Positions 53,051 to 62,283 of a stretch of 64,000 nt of DNA are shown piece by piece. This DNA comes from Breviolum minutum Mf 1.05b.01 (Eukaryota; Sar; Dinophyceae; Suessiales; Symbiodiniaceae). The translations under genes and the position numbers were made by a program. The notes beneath the pieces were generated by a model. That model saw only the letters and a program-made list of their open reading frames with translations. It ran no database searches and was not told where the DNA came from. Position 1 is the stretch's first letter, and each line of letters begins with the position of its first letter. Location: contig DF241491.1 of assembly GCA_000507305.1 (NCBI GenBank), positions 1 through 64,000 on the forward strand, in the 5' to 3' direction.

Positions 53051-53319
53051 GTGCCTTCGGCCGACTTTGGATTTTAGGTTCAGCAATTTTTGGGGGGAGC
53101 AGTTTTGATGGAGGCATTCCAAACTTGAGGCACATGTATGTTGATCCATTTTTTGCTGTGGATTTCGCGCAAAATAATTAGTGGATTGTTTGGGTTGGTG
53201 TCTTATAATTGACCCCTGTTTTTAACCGAAGTTTTCTTGGGAGGATTTGTTTTAGCCTACCGGATGGTGAAATGATCCATTTTTTAAGCACCTAGTTGTG
53301 CTATGTCATTTGTTTCTAT

Positions 53320-53798
53320 CTACACCCTCGAAAACAAAGATGTCAATGGAAAATCACCATGTTTCATGGGAGGTACATCTTCTGGACCAATGAAAAGATG
53401 TCGTGTCTGACCACTGCCTGCAGCAAAAACCAATCGACGTTTTCCAAGCACATCTAATCCAAGCAAAACAGTAGGCTTGCCATTACCAAATATCTTCAAT
53501 GCAGGTAAATCTCCCAAAGCAGCTGATGAAGTCTTGAGAGATACGGCCGTTTCCCATCCACCCCGCGGCAAAGCTTGACCACCCAACGGCAACGTCACCT
53601 CTGAGCTCAATGGCATGCGCATGGGCCGTCCGTCCACGCCGACCACCGTCACCTCCCCGCGGCCGCGTTGGGCCCGCAACGCCTCCGCGGCCGAGGGCGT
53701 CAGGGCCGAGAAGCCGGCGCCGGTGTCGATGACGCCCAGCGCCGCCGCGGCACCCGACCCGCCCGGTTCAAATGGTTGTTTTTTCCCATTGTCATGTT
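53320..53798 (-). CDS. retropepsin-like aspartyl protease exon (3' end of gene or fragment)
   Basis: Minus-strand frame with the catalytic triplet in GVIDTGAGFSALT (Asp-Thr-Gly at 53719-53727), then EVTVVGVDGRPMRMPLSSEV, later TVLLGLDVLGKRRLVFAAG. This is the flap and I/L-L-G-x-D-hydrophobic order of retropepsin-like (Asp_protease_2 or DDI1-like) domains. One domain of about 120 residues; such enzymes act as dimers or as part of a larger protein. Stop TAG at 53320-53322. The 5' part is very GC-rich (53620-53770), unlike anything nearby. Between the upstream in-frame stop (53797-53799) and the Asp-Thr-Gly codon there is no AG acceptor and no ATG, so the start is unresolved and this may be a gene fragment or a recent insertion. 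Confidence 0.7.
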
Positions 53799-54540
53799 AG
53801 TTTTCAAGGGGGGTTAGTTTCAACAAATCAGGGAGCTTACTCCCCCCAAAATCCAACATATCCCCTGAAAATAGGCTGAAATTGCCCCAACTGGAAATTT
53901 CATCTTCCAACCACCATTTTTCTGGGGTAAACTGGCTCTTGATGTCATATTTCTCAGGATTCAAAGGCCCAATTCCGCATTGCCACAGCCTTCAGCGTAT
54001 GGACCGTATGGACCTTAGTGAACTGAAGACACAAAGTTTTCCAAGGCGAAAAAATGCTACAAAAGTCTTTGGTTAATGGAAGTTTATTTTAACAATATCG
54101 AAAAAAACTGTGAAGATACTGTATCTAAAAGAATTCTAAAGATGTACGATGTATATGTCTACAGGTAATATGTGAAGACTGTGAAGACATGAAAATTTAG
54201 TCAGATATGTCCAAGCACATGGCTTTTTTTGACAGGAATCGGGGACTGCACAGATCGTTCACATCAGCACCTTCTGCGTATTGCCGGGGGCAAAAGCGTA
54301 AAGGCTCGGGGTAGTGAGATAGGAAGATATGCAAAAGATCTTCTGAGTCTGTAAGGCCAAGATAACGTCGGGAAATGTCTTATTAGATTTTTCCCGGTCC
54401 AATTGAGATAGAAAAACAACCTAAGACATAATTCAAATGTATGACTTATCTAGCTGCTCGGTACATAAATGACTACTGAGATCTTGCCTCTCCTTTGTTT
54501 CCGTGTCGATTTGTACTGCAGGTGGTAGGGGACAAGACCA
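53799..54540. other. no firm gene
   Basis: A weak plus frame after TTTCTCAG| at 53958 (DSKAQFRIATAFSVW) may be a small exon. The rest is AT-rich without coding signal. Confidence 0.3.
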
Positions 54541-54559
54541 ACACATCTTGTCAAAGCAT

Positions 54560-54747
54560 GGCACTTGGAGTTTAAGTTCGTTTGTGACTTTCACCAAGAT
54601 TTGGCATATTGGACATACTCAACACTTTGGTACCAAAATCGTCCCTCTTCAGAACTTGTTTGTGACCACATGCCACTTTCATCACCTTGGAAAACACGAT
54701 TCGAATTGACATCGAATGATGGCAAGGAAGCAAAAGAAGTCTGGTGA
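54560..54747 (+). CDS. exon candidate, about 60 codons
   Basis: Frame LEFKFVCDFHQDLAYWTYST then LWYQNRPSSELVCDHMPLSS, PWKTRFELTSNDGKEAKEVW to TGA 54745-54747. It is aromatic-rich and strongly protein-like. A second plus frame is open over the first half (GRGQDQHILSKHGTW) but less convincing. Confidence 0.45.
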
Positions 54748-54865
54748 TATGGATGTGTCTTGCTGGCTGTGACTTTTACAGAAGTGTTTTGTGTTTAGAG
54801 CTGGAAACAGCTTGCACTGCAAATTATGGCCAAAACTCACATGAAAAAAAAACACCACATTTCAC

Positions 54866-55051
54866 CGCTCTTGGCGGTCCAATCCTGGACCAACTTGGAA
54901 CATGGTTGACCATCCCATGATTAAACCATTAAACCACCAGTGTGTTTCTTGTTGGGTGCCATTGAGACCTGAAGTCATTGGTGCTGATCTTGTTGGATGC
55001 CAGGGAGCCCGTGCCAGACTTTCAAAGTTTGTCATCAATGGACCCAAGTGA
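54866..55051 (+). CDS. exon candidate, 61 codons
   Basis: Frame RSWRSNPGPTWNMVDHPMIK then PLNHQCVSCWVPLRPEVIGA, DLVGCQGARARLSKFVINGP to TGA 55049-55051. Includes a C-V-S-C pair. Protein-like; the minus frame is also open but has poorer composition. Confidence 0.4.
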   Translation, partial: RSWRSNPGPTWNMVDHPMIKPLNHQCVSCWVPLRPEVIGADLVGCQGARARLSKFVINGPK

Positions 55052-55078
55052 TGCAAGTTTGTCGTTATGGTAGCATTG

Positions 55079-55225
55079 CCGCATGATATGATGATTGTAG
55101 ATTATATCATAGATATTTGATGAGATAGGACTTTGATGTATGATATGATATCATTTGCATATTATGATATGGTATGATATGGTAATTATGGTATGGTATG
55201 ATATGATATGATATTATAATTTTGT
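55079..55225. repeat. ATGAT(A) simple-sequence tract
   Basis: Runs of TATGATATGATATC and TATGGTATGATATGAT; pentanucleotide-like microsatellite. Confidence 0.8.
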
Positions 55226-55298
55226 ATGTTTTGACTTTGAACTTGACCATCAACTTTGGACATTTTTCAAGAAGTGCCTTGATGCCATTTTTTTAGGC

Positions 55299-55400
55299 AA
55301 CTGGCTACTCAGCAGACTTTTTCCACAGGAAATGAATGACTATGTACGACGGTGGCGCAAAATGCATGCTCGGCTCTCTGGGAATCTGGGGAAATGTGCC
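55299..55400 (+). CDS. small exon candidate
   Basis: After TTTTTTTAG| the frame NWLLSRLFPQEMNDYVRRWR then KMHARLSGNLGKCA is protein-like. The alternative QLATQQTFSTG ends at a possible GA donor (ACAG|GAAATG). Confidence 0.35.
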
Positions 55401-55442
55401 ATATGACAAGCCCAAATTATCCTCAAATTCGTGCTATATTCT

Positions 55443-55551
55443 CCCTGAAACTGACAGCGAGTTAGCACCTGAAAATGGATGGTTGGAAGATGGATCCCTT
55501 TCCTTTTGGAATGGCCAATTTTCAGGGGCTTCACTGGCTGTTAGTTTCAGG
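55443..55551. repeat. short TIR element, family G, copy 2
   Basis: Left arm CCTGAAACTGACAGC, right arm GCTGTTAGTTTCAGG (14 of 15 inverted matches), 109 bp. The long plus frame across it (55336-55731) is therefore partly repeat. Confidence 0.85.
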
Positions 55552-55599
55552 AAGTGTTTTGGAGTTTCACCCCTTCCAAAAAAAACTTCAGGCCATCAA

Positions 55600-55798
55600 C
55601 TGGCAGACTCTGAAGAAGGCACGGCCAACTTGACATTTCCAACCACCGAAAAAAGCAACGGGAAAACCCACGAACCGGTCGTCCTTGAACTGGTTGAAAA
55701 GGACATGGTTTCTTCAAGTTCCAGAGGTTGACATCTCAAAGTTGCACTGTGAAGCTGGAAATTTGTACGTTTTTTCACGCACGTCCTGGAACTTTGAG
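55600..55798 (+). CDS. exon candidate, phase uncertain
   Basis: After AACTTCAG| one frame reads HQLADSEEGTANLTFPTTEK then SNGKTHEPVVLELVEKDMV. A second, from 55634, reads NRSSLNWLKRTWFLQVPEVD then ISKLHCEAGNLYVFSRTSWN up to a good donor TTTGAG|GTGTGT (55798). A one-base error or two exons could reconcile them. Confidence 0.4.
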
Positions 55799-55869
55799 GT
55801 GTGTGATCTCGACGCAAAACAAATACCGCATTTGACACCCCGCAATTTTTGTGAGCAAAAATTGCAAGC

Positions 55870-56142
55870 GTGACTACGCACCACACAAGAAAAAAAGAGA
55901 TTCGAGACCGCATCGGCTGCACTCAGAGCATGAAGTTGATGGGGTCGATGGGGGGTCAAGAACCTGCAAAAAAGTGTTGCATAAAAACTGGCGAGTTTTT
56001 TCTGCGGTTTTTTGTTTGGAAGTTTTGTGAGGAGCTCAAAAATCCGGGTGCCATCCAGGACACAAAAGAGCCGAGGTTTTCTTCATTTCACATTAAACAA
56101 CAAGAGAAAAAGGATTTAAGATTTGAGAAAGAATCAGTTTGA
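55870..56142 (+). CDS. exon candidate
   Basis: Frame FVWKFCEELKNPGAIQDTKE then PRFSSFHIKQQEKKDLRFEK to TGA 56140-56142. A donor at GAGCCGAG|GTTTTC would end it at 56071. Protein-like. Confidence 0.35.
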   Translation: MTTHHTRKKEIRDRIGCTQSMKLMGSMGGQEPAKKCCIKTGEFFLRFFVWKFCEELKNPGAIQDTKEPRFSSFHIKQQEKKDLRFEKESV

Positions 56143-57081
56143 AGTGATCTCAGCAACTGGTTTTAATGATTTTTTGGATATCTGTGTAGGTTGTTACTTT
56201 TGGTTTCAAATCGTATGTTTGCACATCTCGTTCTAAAATGTGTGACCAAAACGCAGGACGTGGCATGGTGCCCAAAGACTTCTAGAAGTTATGAGGTCGG
56301 CAGATACTTAATAGAGTGTTTTTTCTTGCTATTTGAGCAGTGACCAGTTCATTCTGCTGATTTGCTGCCTATAGGGGATTATACTACAGAGTGTAAAAGG
56401 GGATTGTATTACCCAGTTTAAAGGATGACTTTGGTTTGTTCGGGACCCATTTTGGGGGTTTTCCAAACTCGATGCAAATGCTGATGGTTTTTTTTAAGAG
56501 GAATTTCAAGAAAATGATAGTGCATCATTTGGTTGTTCTACATTGCGGATGAGAAACTACCCAGTTATAAAGGAATTATGATATTAAGGTAGTAATTATG
56601 ATATTAAGCTCGCAATTTCTATGGATCCCCATGAACCAACCAGGATTTCATGGAATGTCATACCAGTTTCAAACGCCACACATTTGGACAGGTAGTGGCC
56701 ACGTGTGGTTTGGGTGTACAGCTTTGGCGTATTGAACGAAGCCAGAAGGACAATGACATCTGTCTTGTTGGATGTTTTGTCCATCGTTAGAAGGCATGAA
56801 GAATTGAATGGGACCTTACCAACGGACCCCTAAGTAAGGTGCTAGAGATATTAGATACTCAGGTTTAGGGGTCCGTTCAGTGGGTCCTGTTGGAGATTTC
56901 TTGGATAGAAGGCATCGTGTCTTACATGGTACTCTTTGCCATGTCAGTTTTGAATTGATAAATGAAAATCTCAGGTATAAAATTAGTAGTGTTTGGTAAT
57001 AAAATCTACGTTTCAGATTCCACATGTTTTAGGACTGAAATTTTGTTATGTGTCAAAAAAAAAAAGATCTGGTGATTTCAG
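56143..57081. other. intron-like stretch with family H copies
   Basis: No exon. Contains family H fragments (about 56362-56430 and 56555-56655: CCCAGTTATAAAGGAATTAT and AGGATTTCATGG) and the hairpin element at 56821. Confidence 0.4.
56821..56877. repeat. hairpin element, family E
   Basis: AACGGACCCCTAA at 56821-56833 and its perfect inverse TTAGGGGTCCGTT at 56865-56877, loop of 31 bp. Smallest TIR-like unit in the window. Confidence 0.85.
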
Positions 57082-57205
57082 GACCGCAGTTGGCAACTTG
57101 AAGTTTTACAAGAGTTGCCTTTGCCGAGAAAGGCCATGGATTTCCACCTTCAGCCAGCTGGACGTTCGGTTTCCATTCCCCCGTTTCCTTGGAGTGGTTT
57201 GGCAG
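57082..57205 (+). CDS. exon with GC donor
   Basis: Acceptor GGTGATTTCAG|GAC; frame DRSWQLEVLQELPLPRKAMD then FHLQPAGRSVSIPPFPWSGL, A; donor TTTGGCAG|GCGCTT. A second plus frame (TAVGNLKFYKSCLCRERPWI) is also open, so the phase is a judgement on composition. Confidence 0.45.
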
Positions 57206-57470
57206 GCGCTTGTCTGGCGATGCTCCTGGAATGCGTATGGAACCAAAACGGGGCTCCATAAATTTGTTGTTCCTTTTCCCTTGAAAGGAGGTTTTTTGAT
57301 TCTGAAGAAAACCCAGAAATGTTGGGATCATTTTCAACGCATTTCCAGGTGTTTTCCTCCTTGCCAATGTTAAAAACCAAGGACTGGTAGTACCTTAGCT
57401 GCCTGTCCTGAGAATTCAGAAGTATGCCTTTGGACATCAGTACCTTTGGCGAAAAAGTTTTTTTTCCGAA

Positions 57471-57572
57471 TCCCAGATGCTCAATGGGACTAGCTGTATT
57501 CACCTACATTTACCCCCAAAAAACTACCCAAAATGTAGGTAAATAAACCCCCGTCCCATTGAGTATCTGGGA
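57471..57572. repeat. short TIR element, family D
   Basis: Left arm TCCCAGATGCTCAATGGGAC, right arm GTCCCATTGAGTATCTGGGA, 19 of 20 inverted matches, 102 bp, with an inner inverted pair ACCTACATTT / AAATGTAGGT-like around CCCCCAAAAAACTACCC. Only copy seen in the window. Confidence 0.9.
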
Positions 57573-57903
57573 ATGTTTTTATAGATGATGCCACTGGATG
57601 CAACTGAGTTTGCCCCTTGGATTTGAGGTGGGGAAAGAGTTCAAGCTCACCTAGCGCCAGTTCGATGAAAAAGTGTCTCTAGACAGATTTTGACCTCCAG
57701 GCAGTTGAAAGGCCAAAATTGTCTTTTTTTGGTTAGTCTAACAAAAATGGGTAAAGCATTTTGGAAATCCCTCCAGATGATGGTTTTTTTTTGCTTTTTT
57801 TTGGTGTGTTGCAAGGGATATCTCGGAGGTCATGTGAACCATGTCTACAATGAACGCATCGAAGTTGTGTGAAGCATGGAATGATTCGATTCATCGATTT
57901 TAG

Positions 57904-58010
57904 TTGAAGATTTTCCGTCGCCACAAGTGGTTCAAAAGGAGCCAGAGCATATGGACACATGCCCTGCTATTTCGGATCCCTTGATGTTTTTGACTTCACC
58001 TACAAATTGA
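57904..58010 (+). CDS. exon candidate
   Basis: After TCGATTTTAG| the frame EDFPSPQVVQKEPEHMDTCP then AISDPLMFLTSPTN reads to TGA 58008-58010. Protein-like. A donor inside (CCACAA|GTGGTT) would be needed if the exon at 58025 follows in the same gene. Confidence 0.4.
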
Positions 58011-58024
58011 GAGAGATCTGAAAA

Positions 58025-58168
58025 AAGAATTCGTTTGAACAGCTAGAAACAACATGGAAAGCGACCCGCACGAAGTGCAATGAGAAATACGACGACTTCA
58101 AGCAGATTTTCGGGGCACCAGAGCTACCAGACGTGAAGAGACAAGAACTGACAAGAATTGAAACATGA
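58025..58168 (+). CDS. terminal exon candidate of the first intron-rich gene
   Basis: Frame SFEQLETTWKATRTKCNEKY then DDFKQIFGAPELPDVKRQEL, TRIET to TGA 58166-58168. The exon is strongly protein-like. It is followed by (AAAC)n, a run of AT-rich DNA and then a new ATG, which fits a 3' end. Confidence 0.5.
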   Translation, partial: KNSFEQLETTWKATRTKCNEKYDDFKQIFGAPELPDVKRQELTRIET

Positions 58169-58281
58169 ACAAACAAACAAACAAACAAAAAGGCAAAAAC
58201 TATTGTGTCTTTTTATTCACATATATAAATAGCATAATACCATCAACACGTGAAAATGTGTTTGAAACCATATACTAGGAC
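58169..58281. other. intergenic candidate
   Basis: AACAAACAAACAAACAAAC microsatellite at 58167-58190 followed by AT-rich sequence. Lies between a stop and the next ATG. Confidence 0.35.
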
Positions 58282-58284
58282 ATG

Positions 58285-58316
<32 letters not shown>

Positions 58317-58440
58317 GAAGAAGCAGAAACTAGAAGTTTGGTTAGATGCCATGAGCATACGGGAGGATGGAGATACTTACTTCTTTGACGTTGATGGTAA
58401 CCGTCGATTTGGTGGCACCTTGGCGATCAAGTTGCCTCTT
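58282..58440 (+). CDS. first-exon candidate with N-terminal poly-Asn
   Basis: ATG at 58282 is followed by an (AAC)n tract giving ten Asn, three Lys, then KLEVWLDAMSIREDGDTYFF and DVDGNRRFGGTLAIK. The part after the Lys run is clearly protein-like, so the poly-Asn may be a microsatellite that has grown into a start region. The frame stays open to 58479. Confidence 0.45.
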
Positions 58441-58532
58441 CTTGGAAGATGTCGATTCCTTTTTTTGTTGGAGATGTGATTGGACAATGAAACTGGAAGC
58501 CCCCCAAAAACAAAGGATTTATTTTTGAAAAA

Positions 58533-58556
58533 AACACACACACACACACACACATC
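58533..58556. repeat. (CA)n microsatellite
   Basis: ACACACACACACACACACAC. Confidence 0.9.
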
Positions 58557-58824
58557 ATTTGCAATTATCAAGTTTGGGTGCCAATCCCCTACCTTAGCGC
58601 TCAATTTTCAAAAAGAAAATCCAATATAATTTCTTAGCACCGGGATGTTCTCCAACTTCACCCCTTAAAAAAGGAGGCCGGAGGCCGGTCCGGCTATGTC
58701 TCCTGCTGCCTGCAAACGGCTCCATCTCCAGTTTTACATGGGATGATATCGAGCCACTATAAGTAGTGATGTTTTTTTTCCAACCCCAGTGAAACACAGT
58801 GAAAATCCCATTTATTTTCTTTAG

Positions 58825-59021
58825 ACATTTCTTTTCGGACCCCCAAAGTTCCACAACTTCACTTGTAACTGGGATCGAAAAAGAGGCTCGAAAAACCACA
58901 GGTGTTCTGAGTGTTGATGAGACTCCCTTGGATTGGCGAGATGAAGATGGCATCATCCCACCGCCACCCGTGGCGTTGGTTGACGAGGAGGAGGACTTCA
59001 CGCTGGAAACGCCGGCCTTCA
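58825..59021 (+). CDS. exon, about 65 codons
   Basis: Acceptor TTTTCTTTAG|ACATTT; frame SSTTSLVTGIEKEARKTTGV then LSVDETPLDWRDEDGIIPPP, PVALVDEEEDFTLETPAF; donor GCCTTCAG|GTTGGC. It is acidic, Pro-rich and probably a disordered linker. Strong coding signal. Confidence 0.6.
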
Positions 59022-59348
59022 GGTTGGCATTAAAACGACACGGAAGAGACGGAGAAACGTTGGGTTTTTTGGTGTTTTTATTTTTCTATGGAAAAGGTTG
59101 GGGGAAAGGCCAAAGGGCTTGTGTTGTGGAGGGGAAGATTGTGTTTGGGGGGTTGTGAAGTTCCAAAATTCTGAAAAGCCAATTTGAAGAGAAAAGATGT
59201 GAAATTGAAATGCGCATATTTTACTCTGGCTATATTCAGCAGCTTGAGTTGTAGCTGAAAAAATCTACACTCTCGTAAACTAACATAGCAATGGAAAATG
59301 GACCCTTTGAAGATGTATTTTCTATTGAAAATTGTGATATTCGATTGC

Positions 59349-59456
59349 TACTGTTGATGGAAGAAATCCTGCACCAGTTGATATGGTAAATATCCCATTA
59401 TTTACTAGGTGTTATATATCCCAGGTGGTTGTTTGGGATTTCTTCTATCAACAGTA
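59349..59456. repeat. short TIR element, family A, copy 8
   Basis: TACTGTTGATGGAAGAAATC at the left; GGGATTTCTTCTATCAACAG-TA at the right; 108 bp. Confidence 0.85.
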
Positions 59457-59499
59457 GGTTAGTTTGCCGGAGGGTACTCTTTTTGATCTTCCTTTTTGG

Positions 59500-59587
59500 C
59501 GGGGAAAAACCCCCGCCAAGCGTGAGGCACTTTGCTGCCCGAGAGGTGGCGAAATCCAAGTGTGAGTGCTATTGGGTGGAGTTGCAG
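59500..59587 (+). CDS. small exon candidate
   Basis: Frame KPPPSVRHFAAREVAKSKCE then CYWVELQ; donor GAGTTGCAG|GTGACG. Left border unclear. Confidence 0.4.
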
Positions 59588-59639
59588 GTGACGAGAAAGA
59601 AACGAAACAACGAAAACGCCCGTGGTGATTAGCTGTTAA

Positions 59640-59800
59640 AACACCCTGTCTATAGGGTATATAAGGAATATAACCACCATTGAGGATATATAACTGGTTG
59701 TTTTAGGGTATATTTGGGGGATTATATATACTACCCAGTTGTATTTCGGGATTATTTTATAAACCAACAAGAATCCCTAGGATTTCATGGGACGCCACAA
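59640..59800. repeat. dispersed element, family H, composite
   Basis: Repeated TATAGGGTATATAAGGAATA and GGGATTATATATACTACCCA motifs followed by AATCCCTAGGATTTCATGGG; two half-copies joined. Confidence 0.6.
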
Positions 59801-59992
59801 CGGTTTTGAACGTTGCTCAAATGGCTCGGCTGTCTCAACACAAACTGTCGTTAATCTTTCATCATTTTATTCCCCCCTGGTGGGCCATGTAGTATCGCAC
59901 CATGGGAGTTCTCATTTTTCACACAGAAAAAAAAATCACCACAGTAGGTGGGGGGGCAAATTGTTGGAGAATTTCCACTACTTTTGACATAG

Positions 59993-60117
59993 CATTTTTT
60001 GTTGGAGAATTTGGAGTGGCCTTGTGTCAGGATCCCAACCAGGAATTCTATTTCTATGACTATGTCACGAATGCTTGGTGCTGGGAATCCCCACCTTGTC
60101 CCGTCACTGAGTTGCAG
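59993..60117 (+). CDS. exon with WW-like motif
   Basis: Acceptor TTTTGACATAG|CATTTT; frame FVGEFGVALCQDPNQEFYFY then DYVTNAWCWESPPCPVTELQ; donor GAGTTGCAG|GTTCCA. The core (D-P-x5-F-Y-F-Y-D-x-V-T-N-A-W-C-W-E-S-P-P) matches the WW-domain pattern of an aromatic triplet, T, W and P. The first conserved Trp is missing (Val/Ala there). WW domains bind proline-rich peptides. The next exon continues in phase. Confidence 0.55.
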
Positions 60118-60341
60118 GTTCCAAAGGGTGGTTGAAAGGCATTGTTTGGAGCATGAAAACTATGTTTCTGATCCTAGAGAAGCTTCAATTTTCATTGGAT
60201 GCAAAGGATTGTTTTACAAGGTTGTTGTTTGCAATGATCCATTTGTGTTTTACTTTTACTTTTTGACCCCCCACTGACCCCAAAAAAAACACCATAGACG
60301 ATTTTGAGTTGTAGCATGTTTACACCCCCATTTACCCACAG

Positions 60342-60536
60342 CTCCAACCGAAAAAATGGGGCTCCGGTTTCTTTGTGGTCGATTTTGAGGTTGTGTATCA
60401 ATCGATCCACGCTCTTCCTGCCATTGAAATCGATGACACGTTGGAGTTCTCGTTGGGTATTGCAATAGAAGAATTGGAGCAAAGGATCTCTCAATTGAAC
60501 CTTGGATGCAGAATCCCTATATCCTGGTTTGGGCCG
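60342..60536 (+). CDS. exon, 65 codons, phase 0 at both ends
   Basis: Acceptor TTTACCCACAG|CTC; frame LQPKKWGSGFFVVDFEVVYQ then SIHALPAIEIDDTLEFSLGI, AIEELEQRISQLNLGCRIPI, SWFGP; donor GGGCCG|GTAAAC. Exactly 65 codons, and the preceding exon also ends on a codon boundary, so the two join in frame. No family recognised. Confidence 0.6.
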
Positions 60537-60834
60537 GTAAACGGCCCACGAAACTCAATCAACCTGCAAAATCAGAATGGTGGGGATTTGGTTTGTCAAA
60601 AGTTATCCCCAAAAAAAGAATTGGTCTTTGATTGGGTGGCTTCATACGCCAACAGATAGCAGGGTTCATTTCCTTCAAGGTGAGCGAAAAAAGAAGATGC
60701 GAATCCTGGATTTTTTTGTCAAAATTGGGACTCCCAAAAAATGTTGGGGGATTGCGAGAAAAAAAAACGCTTGTTTTTCCGTGGGTCAATACTCAAAAAG
60801 TTGGTTGGGAGGAACCCGACCTTCACCCTCACAG

Positions 60835-60995
60835 ACTTCACCATAAAATCGCCGAGGTTGGAAATCGAAGATGACGATGTGAGTGACCCTGTGAGTGACA
60901 AAGTCCCACCCGCACAGGAACCGGAGCCAGCGATGGCCGCACCAGTGCGGCAGTTTGCGCCATTGCCTGAAGGATTTACCCAGAATGCATATGAG
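60835..60995 (+). CDS. exon, acidic/proline-rich
   Basis: Acceptor CACCCTCACAG|ACTTC; frame TIKSPRLEIEDDDVSDPVSD then KVPPAQEPEPAMAAPVRQFA, PLPEGFTQNAYE; donor TATGAG|GTTGGG. A 145-codon open frame covers it, but the composition becomes intron-like after the donor. Confidence 0.55.
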
Positions 60996-61256
60996 GTTGG
61001 GTTAGAAGCTTCACAGACGTTGATTTTTCTTGATGTTGTTCATGTCGATGAAAGACGTTTCGTGGGGTTTTCCGGTTTTTGCGTAGCAAAAAAAGGTTCT
61101 TTCAAAAGAAGGTGTGCCATAGATGATGATCTTGATATGTGGAATAGCCGACCACCAACCCTCACAGTAGCTAGCTGACCACCGACCTTGACAGTAGCTG
61201 ACCACCGAACGGCTGACGACTGATGTACACAAATGAACTCGGTTTGGGCAGCGCAG

Positions 61257-61378
61257 GTGGCGCTGCGCACATTCTTTCTTTGGCTTACATGGAAAAAAAT
61301 TTCCACCTGAAACTTCCGCCCCTGGCTCGCCCGGGAACTACTGTTGAATATGCAAAAATATTTTCGCGTTTGCTCAAT
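61257..61378 (+). CDS. exon candidate
   Basis: Acceptor GGCAGCGCAG|GTGGCG; frame GAAHILSLAYMEKNFHLKLP then PLARPGTTVEYAKIFSRLLN; donor near CTCAAT|GTTGTA. Moderate support. Confidence 0.4.
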
Positions 61379-61439
61379 GTTGTACCCAAAAAGAAGCGCT
61401 TTTTTCCCTGTACACATGGAAAGGTTTTCAAAATGACAG

Positions 61440-61590
61440 GATGTGCACCCAGAGGGCCACGGATTTCGCAATTTCTGGACCAATGCTTTCTATTCTGGTG
61501 AAGAAGAAGGCATTCATGAAACTGAACTTTTCTACAGCACTTTGCATCGATTTCAGTACCTCCCTGATGAGCCGGGGTATGGTGGCGAAG
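61440..61590 (+). CDS. exon, about 50 codons
   Basis: Acceptor AAAATGACAG|GATGTG; frame DVHPEGHGFRNFWTNAFYSG then EEEGIHETELFYSTLHRFQY, LPDEPGYGGE; donor GGCGAAG|GTTTCT. It has a strong coding signal, rich in aromatic residues, and the upstream in-frame stop (61434) fits an intron. Confidence 0.55.
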
Positions 61591-61756
61591 GTTTCTGGCA
61601 ATGTGTTCCTTGGATTCGATTTTTCTGTGAATTTTGTAGTTTCTATTTTTTGAATTCCTCACCATGTCTAGAATTTTTTCTTTGTTTTCCACAAAAATTC
61701 TAACCAACTGTCCAGTCCATGTTGGGGTTTCCCAAAGTTTTTTGGGTTTCCCAAGT

Positions 61757-61877
61757 TACGCGCGATTCATTGAAGGTGTTGGAAGGTCAAAAGATCAGAC
61801 ATAAGAACTTGCCAAGACTTTATGTCAAATACCAAGACAGAAGGCGAGAGATGGCCGCATCGGATGTCGAGTGCTGA
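61757..61877 (+). CDS. terminal exon candidate of the second intron-rich gene
   Basis: After GTTTCCCAAG| the frame RDSLKVLEGQKIRHKNLPRL then YVKYQDRRREMAASDVEC ends at TGA 61875-61877. Basic and protein-like. Confidence 0.5.
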
Positions 61878-61941
61878 AAAAGAAAAAAAAATGGTAAGTT
61901 TTTGTTGGCCAAAAGAAAACGGCAAAAATTTTCATTTTCAG

Positions 61942-62283
61942 CGCTTCGTTGGTGCAGCTGTGTCGTCCAGGACGTCACCGTGGAAAAAAGCAACAGTCCT
62001 GAGAGTTGGTTTAGATGTGTATGGAGATTTTTTTGGATTTGTTTGGTGTTTCTGCCCAGAGCGATTTGAACTGCTCTTGTCCCGTTTGCGGTTTGCTGTG
62101 TTTTTTTACGTTGCATCGACATGCACCTTGAAGCACAAAGCTCCAACCAAAAAAAAACAAATTCCACCAGCCCATTCAATAAAAACGCAATTCTTGTTGG
62201 GCACGACTGCATCAAACAACGATATTTCTTTTGACAATTTTGCCATGGCGAGAGTCTTCTCTCACGAAGTGCCTGGCACGGAG
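61942..62283 (+). CDS. exon candidate, 114 codons, phase 0 at both ends
   Basis: Acceptor TTCATTTTCAG|CGCTTC and donor GGCACGGAG|GTAGCT enclose an uninterrupted frame: RFVGAAVSSRTSPWKKATVL at the start, NNDISFDNFAMARVFSHEVP near the end. The middle is Phe/Cys-rich and less convincing and could contain an intron. The opposite strand is open as well (192 codons) but has no borders or motif. Confidence 0.4.

Noticed and set aside
55336-55731. 131-codon plus frame as a single gene
   Set aside because: Its middle is a family G inverted-repeat element (55443-55551); only the part after 55600 is kept as an exon candidate.
55596-55922. Minus-strand frame beginning with a signal-peptide-like stretch
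   Set aside because: Attractive as a first exon of the aspartyl protease gene, but the plus frame over the same bases has better composition and a good donor; no link to 53320-53798 could be shown.
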